This document shows positions 1-5,562 of a DNA stretch of 7,368 bases, in pieces. Source of the DNA: an uncultured Clostridia bacterium. Its GTDB lineage: Bacteria; Bacillota; Clostridia; Oscillospirales; Butyricicoccaceae. How positions within the stretch are numbered: the first letter of the stretch is position 1; each line of letters begins with the position of its first letter. The position numbers and the translations under genes were made by a program. Under the pieces are notes generated by a model. That model searched no databases. It had not been told where the DNA came from and was given only the letters and a program-made list of their open reading frames with translations. The stretch covers positions 1-7,368 of the forward strand of contig CAJUJQ010000154.1 in assembly GCA_910586575.1 (NCBI GenBank). Direction: 5' to 3'.

Positions 1-3
1 TCT

Positions 4-65
4 GGGTAAAGCTATCTTAAAGGGATAACCATGTTTTATTTTACACCATTATACAAGCTTTACCC
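4..65. repeat. Perfect 10-bp inverted repeat at the left edge
   Basis: GGGTAAAGCT at 4-13 is matched exactly by AGCTTTACCC at 56-65, with 42 bases between. Neither arm is followed by a T-run on either strand, so it is not an obvious terminator. The right arm lies immediately upstream (on the minus strand) of a TATAAT at 48-53, so the arms could be paired operator half-sites for a gene lying to the left of the window. That role is inference; only the repeat itself is seen. Confidence 0.4.
48..53 (-). promoter_or_regulatory. Possible leftward -10 box (TATAAT)
   Basis: The minus strand reads TATAAT at 53-48, a perfect -10 consensus. The best -35 candidate is TTGATG at 79-74, but it is 20 bases away, longer than the usual 17. 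It would drive transcription leftward out of the window, and no target gene is visible here. Confidence 0.22.
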
Positions 66-135
66 GTGCCAGTCATCAACAGGCCTAATAAAGCATTGCA
101 GCAGACCGTTTGCAACAAATTTGTCGTTGTCCGCG

Positions 136-144
136 TGTTATGAT
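136..144 (+). promoter_or_regulatory. Possible extended -10 promoter for the 195-488 gene
   Basis: The plus strand shows TG-T-TATGAT at 136-144, an extended -10 element (TGn plus a 5/6 match to TATAAT). No good -35 lies at 16-18 bases; TTGCAA at 110-115 is too far and TTGTCG at 121-126 too near. Extended -10 promoters can work without a -35. A start near 151 would give a leader of about 45 bases. Confidence 0.35.
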
Positions 145-194
145 AGGGTCTAAACGAACCCGGCACAAGCCGGACGGACAGGGAGTGGAATTGA

Positions 195-488
195 ATGCAG
201 ATATGGATTTATGGACAGGACGACAACGCGGTACAATCCATCCGGCGGGACATCCCGCCGTCAGGCACGGTGATTGGAACCTCTGTTGTACCCGAAAGCA
301 GCACGGCATTCCCCTGGAACGGGCTGACACAGGCGATGTGCGCGGCAATCCGCGGGGAATTGGACATCCTTCTGGTTTCGGACAAGCGGCTTTTGGGGGA
401 CGGCGCGCAGCAGATACAGGAAATGGAAACTACGTTCCGGCATTACGGCGCTTCGGTCAGATCGGCTTCCAGCAGCGGCAGCTCCTGA
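195..488 (+). CDS. Small resolvase-fold-like protein (degenerate serine recombinase N-terminal domain)
   Basis: This 97-residue frame opens with an ATG at 195, preceded by GGGAGTGG at 181-188 as a plausible ribosome site. It begins MQIWIYGQDD, which recalls the first beta strand of serine resolvases. From about residue 44 the pattern (GLTQAMCAAIRGELDILLV, then SDKRLLGDG, then a helix ending HYGASVRSA) follows the resolvase run of a helix, a hydrophobic strand ending in a D-x-R-x-x-x-x-x element, and a second helix before the 'G-x-x-[VF]-x-S' strand. The usual active-site serine motif after strand 1 (Y-x-R-V-S-T-x-x-Q) is absent: the position reads YGQDDNAVQS. No DNA-binding or long C-terminal recombinase domain follows. 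It is therefore either a catalytically dead small paralogue or a fossil. It lies alone on the plus strand, converging on the phosphodiesterase gene. The family link is by eye only; it could be an unrelated hypothetical protein. Confidence 0.5.
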   Translation: MQIWIYGQDDNAVQSIRRDIPPSGTVIGTSVVPESSTAFPWNGLTQAMCAAIRGELDILLVSDKRLLGDGAQQIQEMETTFRHYGASVRSASSSGSS

Positions 489-540
489 TAGCCTGCCTTT
501 CCACACTGCCCAAAGGCTTCCGCCGTTTGTTCCAGCAACG

Positions 541-676
541 GGACTGTTGACAAAGTCCAGCCTTAAAAAATAAGCGGATTTTTGTACCCCGATTATGATG
601 GCTTTATTGGGAAACATTCACTTTTCAAAACTTTTGAGGAGAACGCGTTTTAGAAAACCGACTTTGTCTACGGCCC
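541..676. mobile_element. MITE-like 136-bp stretch with imperfect terminal inverted repeats
   Basis: The ends 541-557 and 660-676 are inverted repeats: GACAAAGTC (549-557) pairs exactly with GACTTTGTC (660-668), and the pairing continues outward to 541/676, giving about 14 matches in 17. The interior is more AT-rich than its surroundings and has no convincing gene. Small AT hairpins lie inside, for example GTTTT-AG-AAAAC at 647-658. This shape suits a non-autonomous element or a structured RNA. I see no clear target-site duplication in the flanks, so mobility is an inference. Confidence 0.3.
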
Positions 677-747
677 CGGTATATCCCAGACTTGTCCAGC
701 ATAACCTTGCAAACAACGCGGAAGCACGCCAAACAGACACATAAAAA
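669..747. other. Short intergenic stretch with no recognised gene
   Basis: Between the inverted-repeat element and the terminator arm at 748 I find no gene with a ribosome site, no tRNA-like fold and no repeat worth naming. Confidence 0.4.
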
Positions 748-793
748 GGAGCTGCCTCTTGTGTGATTGCAGGAATCATCTTGAGGCAGCTCC
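748..793 (-). terminator. Intrinsic terminator of the phosphodiesterase gene / operon end
   Basis: On the minus strand GGAGCTGCCTC (793-783) pairs perfectly with GAGGCAGCTCC (758-748), an 11-bp stem followed at once by TTTTTAT. The 24-base loop contains a second 5-bp stem, TGATT/AATCA (778-774 with 768-764), so the structure is a two-tier hairpin. It starts 13 bases after the stop codon of the phosphodiesterase. There is no T-run on the plus side, so it should act only on leftward transcripts. Confidence 0.85.
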
Positions 794-806
794 ATATTGC
801 TGTGGT

Positions 807-1538
807 TCAGGTACGTTCCAGCGCGGCGATGGCCTCCCGCGCCATATCGGGGTAATTCCCGATAATCATATCAATCCCCTTTTCCGCCATATCGCGGATA
901 TCCTCGGGGGTGTTGACCGTGAATGTATTGATTTGCAGGCCGTACTGCTTCAGCTCCCGCACCGTCTCATGGGTCAGGCTGCGGTAAAGCGGATGGTAGC
1001 AGGGTATGCCCAGGTCATGGCAGTATTTCCCCGCCCCGATGATCCATGTCTCAGTGAGAAAGCCATATTTCAGCTGCGGCATGATCTCGCGCATGCGCAG
1101 GATGGTGAAATGATTAAAGCTGGAAATAATCACGCGTTCCTCCATCTGGAACTCCCGGAGCAAATCGCAGACCTTTGCCTCAATACCGGGATACGCAAAC
1201 ACGCCCGTTTTCATTTCAATGTTGGTAACAATCGGCTGTGCCTGCGCAAATTCGAGATATTCCCGCAGCGTCGGAATCGGGTTCACGCCATATTGGCCGG
1301 TAAACCGGCAGGACGCGTCCAGCGCGCGGAGCTGTTCCAGGGTCATGTCCCGCACACAGCCGATGCCATTTGTGGTGCGGTCCACCTGCTCGTCGTGAAT
1401 GACCACGGGCACGCCGTCGCGGGAAAGCTGGACATCCAGCTCAATGCCGTCCGCACCGGCTTCGACCGCCTTGCGGAAGGCAAGCATGGTATTTTCCGGA
1501 TAGCTGCCGCTGAAACCGCGGTGCGCAAAATTTTTCAT
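807..1538 (-). CDS. Glycerophosphodiester phosphodiesterase (GDPD, UgpQ-like, cytoplasmic)
   Basis: A 243-residue GDPD-family enzyme that hydrolyses deacylated phospholipids (glycerophosphodiesters) to glycerol-3-phosphate and an alcohol. Seen in the sequence: the N-terminal HRG (residues 6-8) followed by PENT (14-17), the metal-binding pair in IELD (E33, D35), the catalytic IHD (H48, D49), then the typical DRTTNGIG, IPTL (88-91) and IEMK (E108, K110). The length equals UgpQ-type enzymes (about 240-250), and there is no signal peptide or membrane segment, so it should act in the cytoplasm. The start is the ATG at 1538: AAAGGAG at 1550-1544 lies 5 bases before it. An in-frame start further upstream at 1571 has no such site and adds 11 unconserved residues. 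It follows the transporter genes on the same strand with a gap of 180 bases containing a hairpin, so co-transcription is possible but not certain. All key residues are present. Confidence 0.93.
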   Translation of the reverse strand: MKNFAHRGFSGSYPENTMLAFRKAVEAGADGIELDVQLSRDGVPVVIHDEQVDRTTNGIGCVRDMTLEQLRALDASCRFTGQYGVNPIPTLREYLEFAQAQPIVTNIEMKTGVFAYPGIEAKVCDLLREFQMEERVIISSFNHFTILRMREIMPQLKYGFLTETWIIGAGKYCHDLGIPCYHPLYRSLTHETVRELKQYGLQINTFTVNTPEDIRDMAEKGIDMIIGNYPDMAREAIAALERT

Positions 1539-1543
1539 GTAGG

Positions 1544-1550
1544 CTCCTTT
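1544..1550 (-). promoter_or_regulatory. Ribosome binding site fixing the phosphodiesterase start
   Basis: AAAGGAG on the minus strand, 5 bases before the ATG at 1538. It overlaps by one base the TGA of the preceding 25-residue mini-ORF, so a ribosome finishing that frame would stop on this site. Confidence 0.8.
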
Positions 1551-1627
1551 CAAAACAGGGCGGGCTTCCACCGCCTGTAACGCTGTCGATACCAGCGGAT
1601 CTTCTTTCGTGCGTCATCATACCTCAT
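1550..1627 (-). CDS. Possible 25-residue basic leader/small peptide
   Basis: An ATG at 1627 opens a 25-codon frame ending in TGA at 1552-1550, directly on the Shine-Dalgarno site of the phosphodiesterase. The peptide begins MRYDDARKKIRWYRQ and ends RRWKPALF. Ten of 25 residues are Arg or Lys and five are Trp, Tyr or Phe, with only two acidic. An AGGA sits about 10 bases before the ATG, a weak ribosome site. The frame could be a translationally coupled leader or a small membrane-active protein, or it may be chance: the same frame is open upstream without a stop. It is not recognised as any known family. Confidence 0.25.
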   Translation of the reverse strand: MRYDDARKKIRWYRQRYRRWKPALF

Positions 1628-1671
1628 ATACCCGCCATCCTGTTTTGGGCGGACACCACACGAAAGCAATT

Positions 1672-1707
1672 CCCCCATTCCCGCCGTGGCGTTGGCGGGA
1701 GTGCGGG
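1672..1707 (-). terminator. GC-rich hairpin just after the dppF-like gene (attenuator or 3' stabiliser)
   Basis: On the minus strand TCCCGCC (1700-1694) pairs with GGCGGGA (1685-1679) around an 8-base loop, and the stem continues outward with interruptions to 1707/1672. It lies 12 bases after the stop codon of the ATPase gene. What follows is AATTGCTTTC, not a T-run, so it is a poor intrinsic terminator. Partial termination, or protection of the transporter mRNA 3' end, fits better. Confidence 0.4.
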
Positions 1708-1718
1708 GCTGCCGGTAT

Positions 1719-2672
1719 TTACCCGATGTGGTGACAGGCAACGAAGTGCCCCGGCCTGACTTCCTTAAGTGCCGGGTTTCCCGACCGGCAGTCCTCGCGG
1801 CATTCGTCACAGCGCTTGCCGAACCGGCACTCGTCCGGGAGATTGACCGGCGATGTAATCTCGCCCTTAATCAGCGTGCGCGCAGGCTTGCCCTTGCCGA
1901 CCACCGGGATGGGGATTGCGGACAGCAGCGCCTTGGTGTAGGGATGCAGCGGGTTTGCGAATAGCTCATCCGACGACGCCTTTTCGACCATCTGTCCCAG
2001 GTACATGACCGCGATGTCATCCGAAAAATATTTAACGACAGACAGGTCATGGGTGATGAAAATAAACGTCAGCCCCATGTCACGCTGAAGCTCGCGCAGC
2101 AGATTCAGGATCTGCGCCTGGATGGAAACATCGAGCGCCGAAACCGGCTCGTCACAAATAATCAGCTTGGGGTTCAACGACAGCGCCCGCGCAACGCCGA
2201 TACGCTGGCGGCGGCCGCCGTCCAGCTCGTGCGGGTACACGTTCATGTACCGCCGCGCAAGGCCGACCGTCTCCATCAGCTCGAGCGCCCGCTGCTCCAC
2301 CTCGGCGCGCGTCCGGAACATTTTGTGCTCGATCATCGGTTCGCTGATGAGCTGAAGCACGCTCTGGCGCGGGTCCAGCGAGGAAAACGGGTCCTGGAAA
2401 ATAATCTGCATTTCGGTGCGCAGCTTGCGCATTTTGGCGGCCGAATAGTTTGTGATATCTTCCCCGTCGAAGATAATCCGTCCGCTGGTGGGCTGGATCA
2501 GCTTCAGGATAGTGCGCCCGGTCGTCGATTTGCCGCAGCCTGATTCGCCGACGATCCCGAGGGTCTTGCCCTGCTCGATTTGGAAGCTGACCCCATCCAC
2601 CGCGTGGAGCTGCCCCGCAGGCGTTGTGAAGTACTTTGTCAGCCCCTGCACTTCCAGCAATATCTTTGCCAT
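1719..2672 (-). CDS. dppF: Oligopeptide/dipeptide ABC transporter ATP-binding protein, DppF/OppF type
   Basis: A 317-residue ATPase that would power peptide import as a heterodimer with the neighbouring DppD-type subunit on the inner face of the membrane. Seen: Walker A GESGCGKST (42-50), Q-loop FQDP (Q93), the signature helix at 149-154 reading ELDGGR, Walker B LIICDE (170-175), D-loop SALD and H-loop H208. The C-terminal oligopeptide-transporter extension carries Cys 282, 288, 295 and 313, spaced C-x5-C-x6-C-x17-C, the arrangement linked to an iron-sulfur cluster in DppD-type ATPases. The canonical Ser of LSGGQ is Asp here (LDGGR), a variant I believe also occurs in other Firmicutes OppF-like proteins. 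The ATG at 2672 overlaps the TAA of dppD (TAATG), and AGGAGGTG at 2687-2680 is 7 bases upstream, so translation is coupled. DppF and OppF cannot be told apart by sequence alone. Confidence 0.93.
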   Translation of the reverse strand: MAKILLEVQGLTKYFTTPAGQLHAVDGVSFQIEQGKTLGIVGESGCGKSTTGRTILKLIQPTSGRIIFDGEDITNYSAAKMRKLRTEMQIIFQDPFSSLDPRQSVLQLISEPMIEHKMFRTRAEVEQRALELMETVGLARRYMNVYPHELDGGRRQRIGVARALSLNPKLIICDEPVSALDVSIQAQILNLLRELQRDMGLTFIFITHDLSVVKYFSDDIAVMYLGQMVEKASSDELFANPLHPYTKALLSAIPIPVVGKGKPARTLIKGEITSPVNLPDECRFGKRCDECREDCRSGNPALKEVRPGHFVACHHIG

Positions 2673-3664
2673 TACTTCACACCTCCTAATTGGAATTCCG
2701 GGTTGTCATATGCGCAGCATGCCACAAAATGCGTGCTGCCCATCTCCCGCAGGTGGGGCTGCTGCCGCTCGCATCCCGCTGTCGCGTAGGGGCAGCGCGG
2801 CGCAAAGGCACAGCCTGCGGGCAGGTTGGTCGGGTCGGGCATCATGCCCTTGATGGGCACCAGGTCCTCCCCGCGCTGCTTGAGGTTGGGCAGGGAGTTG
2901 AACAGCCCCTCGGTGTACGGGTGCCGGATGTCGTTGAACACCTCGTCCGCCGTGCCGATTTCCACAATCCGCCCGGCGTACATCACCGCGACCTCGTCGC
3001 AGACCTCGGCAACCACGCCCAGGTCGTGCGTGATGAGCATCATCGACATATCGCGTTCCCGGATGAGCGCTTTCATCAGCTCCAGCACCTGCGCCTGGAT
3101 GGTCACGTCCAGCGCCGTGGTCGGCTCGTCCGCAATCAGCAGCTTCGGGTTGCACGCCAGCGCAATCGCAATCACCACGCGCTGCCGCATGCCGCCCGAA
3201 AACTGGTGCGGGTAGTCATAGGCGCGGCTTTCCGCGATACCAACCAGCCGCAGCATCTCCTTTGCGCGCGCAAGCGCGTCGGCCTTGCCGAGATGCTCGT
3301 GCAGCACGATGGATTCCGCAATCTGTTCCCCGACCGTCATGACCGGGTTGAGCGCCGTCATCGGGTCCTGAAAGATCATCGCGACATCGTTGCCGCGCAC
3401 GGCTTCCAGCGCCTCGGTGCCCAGCTCCAGGATGTTGGTGCCGTCCAGCAGGATGCTGCCCGATTTGATTTTGCCGGGCGGGTTGGGTACCAGGTTCAGG
3501 ATGGACAGCGCGGTCGTCGTCTTGCCCGCGCCGGTCTCCCCCACCAGGCCCAGAGTCCGCTTTTTGCCGATGTCAAAGGTCAGGCCGTTGACCGCGCAGA
3601 CGCAGCCGTCCTCGGTTTCAAAGTGGACCACAAGGTCCTTGATTTCCAGAATATTCTCAGCCAT
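2672..3664 (-). CDS. dppD: Oligopeptide/dipeptide ABC transporter ATP-binding protein, DppD/OppD type
   Basis: A 330-residue ATPase, partner of the DppF-type subunit. Seen: Walker A GETGAGKTT (42-50), Q-loop FQDP (Q99), a canonical signature FSGGMRQR (155-162), Walker B LLIADE (175-180), D-loop TALD and H-loop H213. The C-terminal extension has Cys 285, 291, 298 and 316 with spacing C-x5-C-x6-C-x17-C, identical to that in the DppF-type neighbour, plus an extra Cys 317. The start is taken as the ATG at 3664, because AGAGGTG at 3677-3671 sits 6 bases before it. A GTG at 3673 in the same frame falls inside that site and is unlikely. The gene begins 12 bases after the dppC-like stop and ends overlapping the dppF start, so the last codons (GGVK) double as the next ribosome site. 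Substrate is set by the binding protein, not by this subunit. Confidence 0.93.
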   Translation of the reverse strand: MAENILEIKDLVVHFETEDGCVCAVNGLTFDIGKKRTLGLVGETGAGKTTTALSILNLVPNPPGKIKSGSILLDGTNILELGTEALEAVRGNDVAMIFQDPMTALNPVMTVGEQIAESIVLHEHLGKADALARAKEMLRLVGIAESRAYDYPHQFSGGMRQRVVIAIALACNPKLLIADEPTTALDVTIQAQVLELMKALIRERDMSMMLITHDLGVVAEVCDEVAVMYAGRIVEIGTADEVFNDIRHPYTEGLFNSLPNLKQRGEDLVPIKGMMPDPTNLPAGCAFAPRCPYATAGCERQQPHLREMGSTHFVACCAYDNPEFQLGGVK

Positions 3665-3670
3665 CGTGTT

Positions 3671-3677
3671 CACCTCT
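3671..3677 (-). promoter_or_regulatory. Ribosome binding site fixing the dppD start
   Basis: AGAGGTG on the minus strand, 6 bases before the ATG at 3664 and overlapping the TAA of the preceding permease frame by one base. It rules out the in-frame GTG at 3673, which lies within it. Confidence 0.7.
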
Positions 3678-4471
3678 TACTTTTTCATCTTCGGGTCAAG
3701 CGCGTCGCGCAGGCCGTCGCCGAGCACGTTCAGCGCCAACACGGTTAGCATGATGGCAAAGCCCGGGATGACGCAGATATATGCCGCGTCGCGGATGTGC
3801 TGGCGCCCCTCGGAGAGCATCGCGCCCCACTCCGGCGCGGGCGACTGTACGCCGATGCCGAGGAAGGACAGCGAGGACGCCGCGATAATCGTCGTGCCGA
3901 TCAGCAGGGTAACCTGCACGATGATGGGTGACAGGCAGTTCGGGATGATATGCTTGAGGATAATTTTCCAGGTGGGCAGGCCCATGGCGTAAGCGGATTC
4001 GACATACTCCTGGTCGCGGATGGTCATAACCGCCGCGCGCGCAATGCGGCAGAAGGAGGTTGCACACGTAAAGCACAGCGCAATCAACAGGTTGACGGTA
4101 CTCGTACCGAGCAGTGTCACGACAACCACCGCAATCATAATGTTCGGGATGGAGTAAAAGACATCGACACAGCGCATGATAACCTGGTCCACAACGCCGC
4201 CGTAAAAGCCCGCGATCGCGCCCAGTGTCACGCCGATTAACAGGCCGATTGTCACCGAGCCGACGCCGATAATCAGCGAGTAGCGCGCGCCGTACAGCAC
4301 GCGGGCAAAGATATCGCGCCCGAGCGAGTCGGTGCCGAACCAGTGCTCGGCGGACGGGGGCTTCAGGGCTTCCGCCATGTTGAGCTGGATAATGTCAGTA
4401 TCATAGTCATAAATGAAGCCGGAGGCAACCGCCACCACAACCAGCAGCACCAGGAAGCACATGCCGATCAC
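3677..4471 (-). CDS. dppC: Peptide ABC transporter permease, DppC type; main frame of a frameshifted gene
   Basis: This frame encodes about 264 residues of a DppC/OppC-type inner-membrane subunit that forms the channel with DppB. Seen (numbered from the codon at 4471): the first membrane segment (about 1-20), the family motif FGTDSLGRDIFARVLYGAR (45-63), several further hydrophobic segments, the EAA loop that contacts the ATPases (about 156-184, EYVESAYAMGLPTWKI), and the usual ending GLRDALDPK. The C-terminus is complete. The frame has no proper start: it opens at a GTG in the middle of the expected VIG, with no ribosome site, and the missing cytoplasmic N-terminus is encoded in another frame at 4550-4473. 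Reading through would restore about 290 residues, normal for the family. The cause is a real mutation or a sequence error. An internal restart at 4471 or the ATG at 4462 would lose only the N-terminal tail. Confidence 0.85.
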   Translation of the reverse strand: MIGMCFLVLLVVVAVASGFIYDYDTDIIQLNMAEALKPPSAEHWFGTDSLGRDIFARVLYGARYSLIIGVGSVTIGLLIGVTLGAIAGFYGGVVDQVIMRCVDVFYSIPNIMIAVVVVTLLGTSTVNLLIALCFTCATSFCRIARAAVMTIRDQEYVESAYAMGLPTWKIILKHIIPNCLSPIIVQVTLLIGTTIIAASSLSFLGIGVQSPAPEWGAMLSEGRQHIRDAAYICVIPGFAIMLTVLALNVLGDGLRDALDPKMKK

Positions 4472-4550
4472 CGCGGTTTTTCAGCAGCCGCCGCCAGGTC
4501 TCCTCTGCCAGCGAACGGCTCTTGATGGTATCTGTCGTTTTCTTTGCCAT
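4407..4550 (-). pseudogene. Out-of-frame 5' end of the dppC-like gene
   Basis: The ATG at 4550 has a good ribosome site (AAGGGGTGA at 4564-4556) that overlaps the TGA of the dppB-like gene, the normal start for a permease in this position. Codons 1-26 read as a typical cytoplasmic tail, ending ETWRRLLKNR, which should run on into a VIG-type first membrane segment. Instead the frame continues GDRHVLPG and stops at TGA 4409-4407, giving only 47 residues. The membrane segment continues in the frame entered at 4471, so one base (4472) must be skipped, or 2 or 5 bases restored. The first 78 bases are thus true coding sequence and the remainder is out of frame. Confidence 0.8.
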
Positions 4551-4555
4551 CCCGC

Positions 4556-5491
4556 TCACCCCTTCCTTGCGTACTGCGCTTTGATGCGGGGATCAAAAAA
4601 CGCATAAATCAGGTCAATCACCACGTTGACAAAGCACACCAGGATACAGCACATGATGATGGAGCCGGTTACCATGGGGGTGTCCCGCTTGGCAATCGAG
4701 TCCACAATCAGGCGTCCGACGCCCGGCCAGGAGAACACGGTCTCCGCCAGCACCGAGCCGGTCAGCGCGTTGGAAAGCTGCATGCCGATAACGGTGATGA
4801 TGGGGATCAGCGCGTTTTTCAGGCCGTGGCCGGAAATGACCCGGCGCTCGGGTACGCCCTTGGCGCGCGCGGTGGTCATATAGTCCTGACGGATCACGTC
4901 CAGCATGGCGGAGCGCGTGGTGCGGGTAATCAGCGCCGCGAAGCCTAGCCCGACCGTGACCGCCGGGAGCACCAGGTTGCGGATGCCCCCGTAGCCGCCG
5001 GAGGGGAACCATTTCAGGTGCAGCGAGAAGCCCAGGATCAGCATCAGGCCGAGCCAGAAGTTGGGCATGGACACGCCGAACAGCGCGAATATCATGCCGC
5101 CCGTATCCTTCCAGGTGTTCTGGTGGATGGCGGTATAAATGCCCAGCGGCAGGGCGACCAGCGTAGCGACAAAGACCGACGAGCACGCCAGCTTGAGGGT
5201 CGCGGGCAGACGCTCGGCAAAGGTCTTGAATACGTCCTGTTTGGTCACGTAGGAGATGCCGAGATCGCCGTGCAGCATGCCGCCCATATATTTCAGGTAG
5301 CGCACCAGAAGCGGGTCGTTCAGCCCCAGCTCCTCGCGGATTTGCGCAATCTGCTCCTCGGTCGCGTTCTCCGGCGCGAGCGTATCCACTGGATCGCCGC
5401 CGGTCATATTCATCGCGACGAAAATGATCAGCGAGGTCGCCAGAATCGCCGGGATCATCAGGAGCAGCCGCTTAACGATGTATCGTATCAT
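4556..5491 (-). CDS. dppB: Peptide ABC transporter permease, DppB type
   Basis: A 311-residue inner-membrane permease, partner of the DppC-type subunit. Seen: the conserved opening MIRYIVKRLL leading into a first membrane segment (about 9-28), a large external loop containing NDPLLVRYLKYMGGMLHGDLG (58-78) typical of DppB/OppB, further membrane segments, the EAA loop DYMTTARAKGVPERRVI (203-219) for ATPase contact, the motif ETVFSWPGVGRL (250-261), and the ending FFDPRIK. Length matches the family (305-340). The start is the ATG at 5491: GGAGGG at 5504-5499 is 7 bases upstream. A TTG at 5506 in frame lacks a site and would place GGAGGG inside the coding sequence. It ends 5 bases before the dppC-like ATG. 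The best matches by eye are dipeptide or glutathione-type (DppB/GsiC) permeases rather than nickel ones, but substrate is not provable. Confidence 0.93.
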   Translation of the reverse strand: MIRYIVKRLLLMIPAILATSLIIFVAMNMTGGDPVDTLAPENATEEQIAQIREELGLNDPLLVRYLKYMGGMLHGDLGISYVTKQDVFKTFAERLPATLKLACSSVFVATLVALPLGIYTAIHQNTWKDTGGMIFALFGVSMPNFWLGLMLILGFSLHLKWFPSGGYGGIRNLVLPAVTVGLGFAALITRTTRSAMLDVIRQDYMTTARAKGVPERRVISGHGLKNALIPIITVIGMQLSNALTGSVLAETVFSWPGVGRLIVDSIAKRDTPMVTGSIIMCCILVCFVNVVIDLIYAFFDPRIKAQYARKG

Positions 5492-5498
5492 AAATTTT

Positions 5499-5504
5499 CC
5501 CTCC
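5499..5504 (-). promoter_or_regulatory. Ribosome binding site fixing the dppB start
   Basis: GGAGGG on the minus strand, 7 bases before the ATG at 5491. It supports MIRYIVKRLL as the true N-terminus over the in-frame TTG at 5506. Confidence 0.75.
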
Positions 5505-5522
5505 AATTCCGTTTCCGTCCGT

Positions 5523-5539
5523 GCCGGGGGCAGCCCGGC
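5523..5539 (-). other. Third intergenic hairpin (6-bp stem)
   Basis: GCCGGG (5523-5528) and CCCGGC (5534-5539) form a perfect 6-bp stem with a 5-base loop in the leftward transcript, about 20 bases before the dppB ribosome site. It is too far from that site to mask it directly. Confidence 0.4.
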
Positions 5540-5562
5540 GTAACTTTTGGATTTTTATGAAA

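Noticed and set aside
31..153. 40-codon plus-strand frame with AAAGGGAT before its ATG
   Set aside because: The ribosome-like site is fair, but the peptide has no recognisable feature, it covers the possible leftward promoter and inverted repeat, and it ends just past the extended -10 box. Too weak to call a gene.
243..260. Perfect 8-bp palindrome (CGGCGGGA-CA-TCCCGCCG) inside the 195-488 gene
   Set aside because: Noted as a possible terminator or protein site, but it has no T-run, a 2-base loop and lies within the coding frame; GC-rich chance or codon content explains it.
759..1580. 273-codon plus-strand open frame opposite the phosphodiesterase
   Set aside because: It would begin inside the terminator hairpin, lacks a ribosome site and mirrors a well-conserved gene.
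2690..3748. 352-codon plus-strand open frame opposite dppD
   Set aside because: Antisense shadow of an ATPase with all motifs intact; His/Arg/Gln-rich product without any family resemblance.
4472..4483. Programmed ribosomal frameshift at AAAAAC in the dppC-like gene
   Set aside because: The A-run has five A's and does not form an A-AAA-AAC heptamer; that signal gives -1 slippage, whereas +1 is needed here. There is no in-frame stop or SD-like stimulator as in prfB, and permeases are not known to use one.
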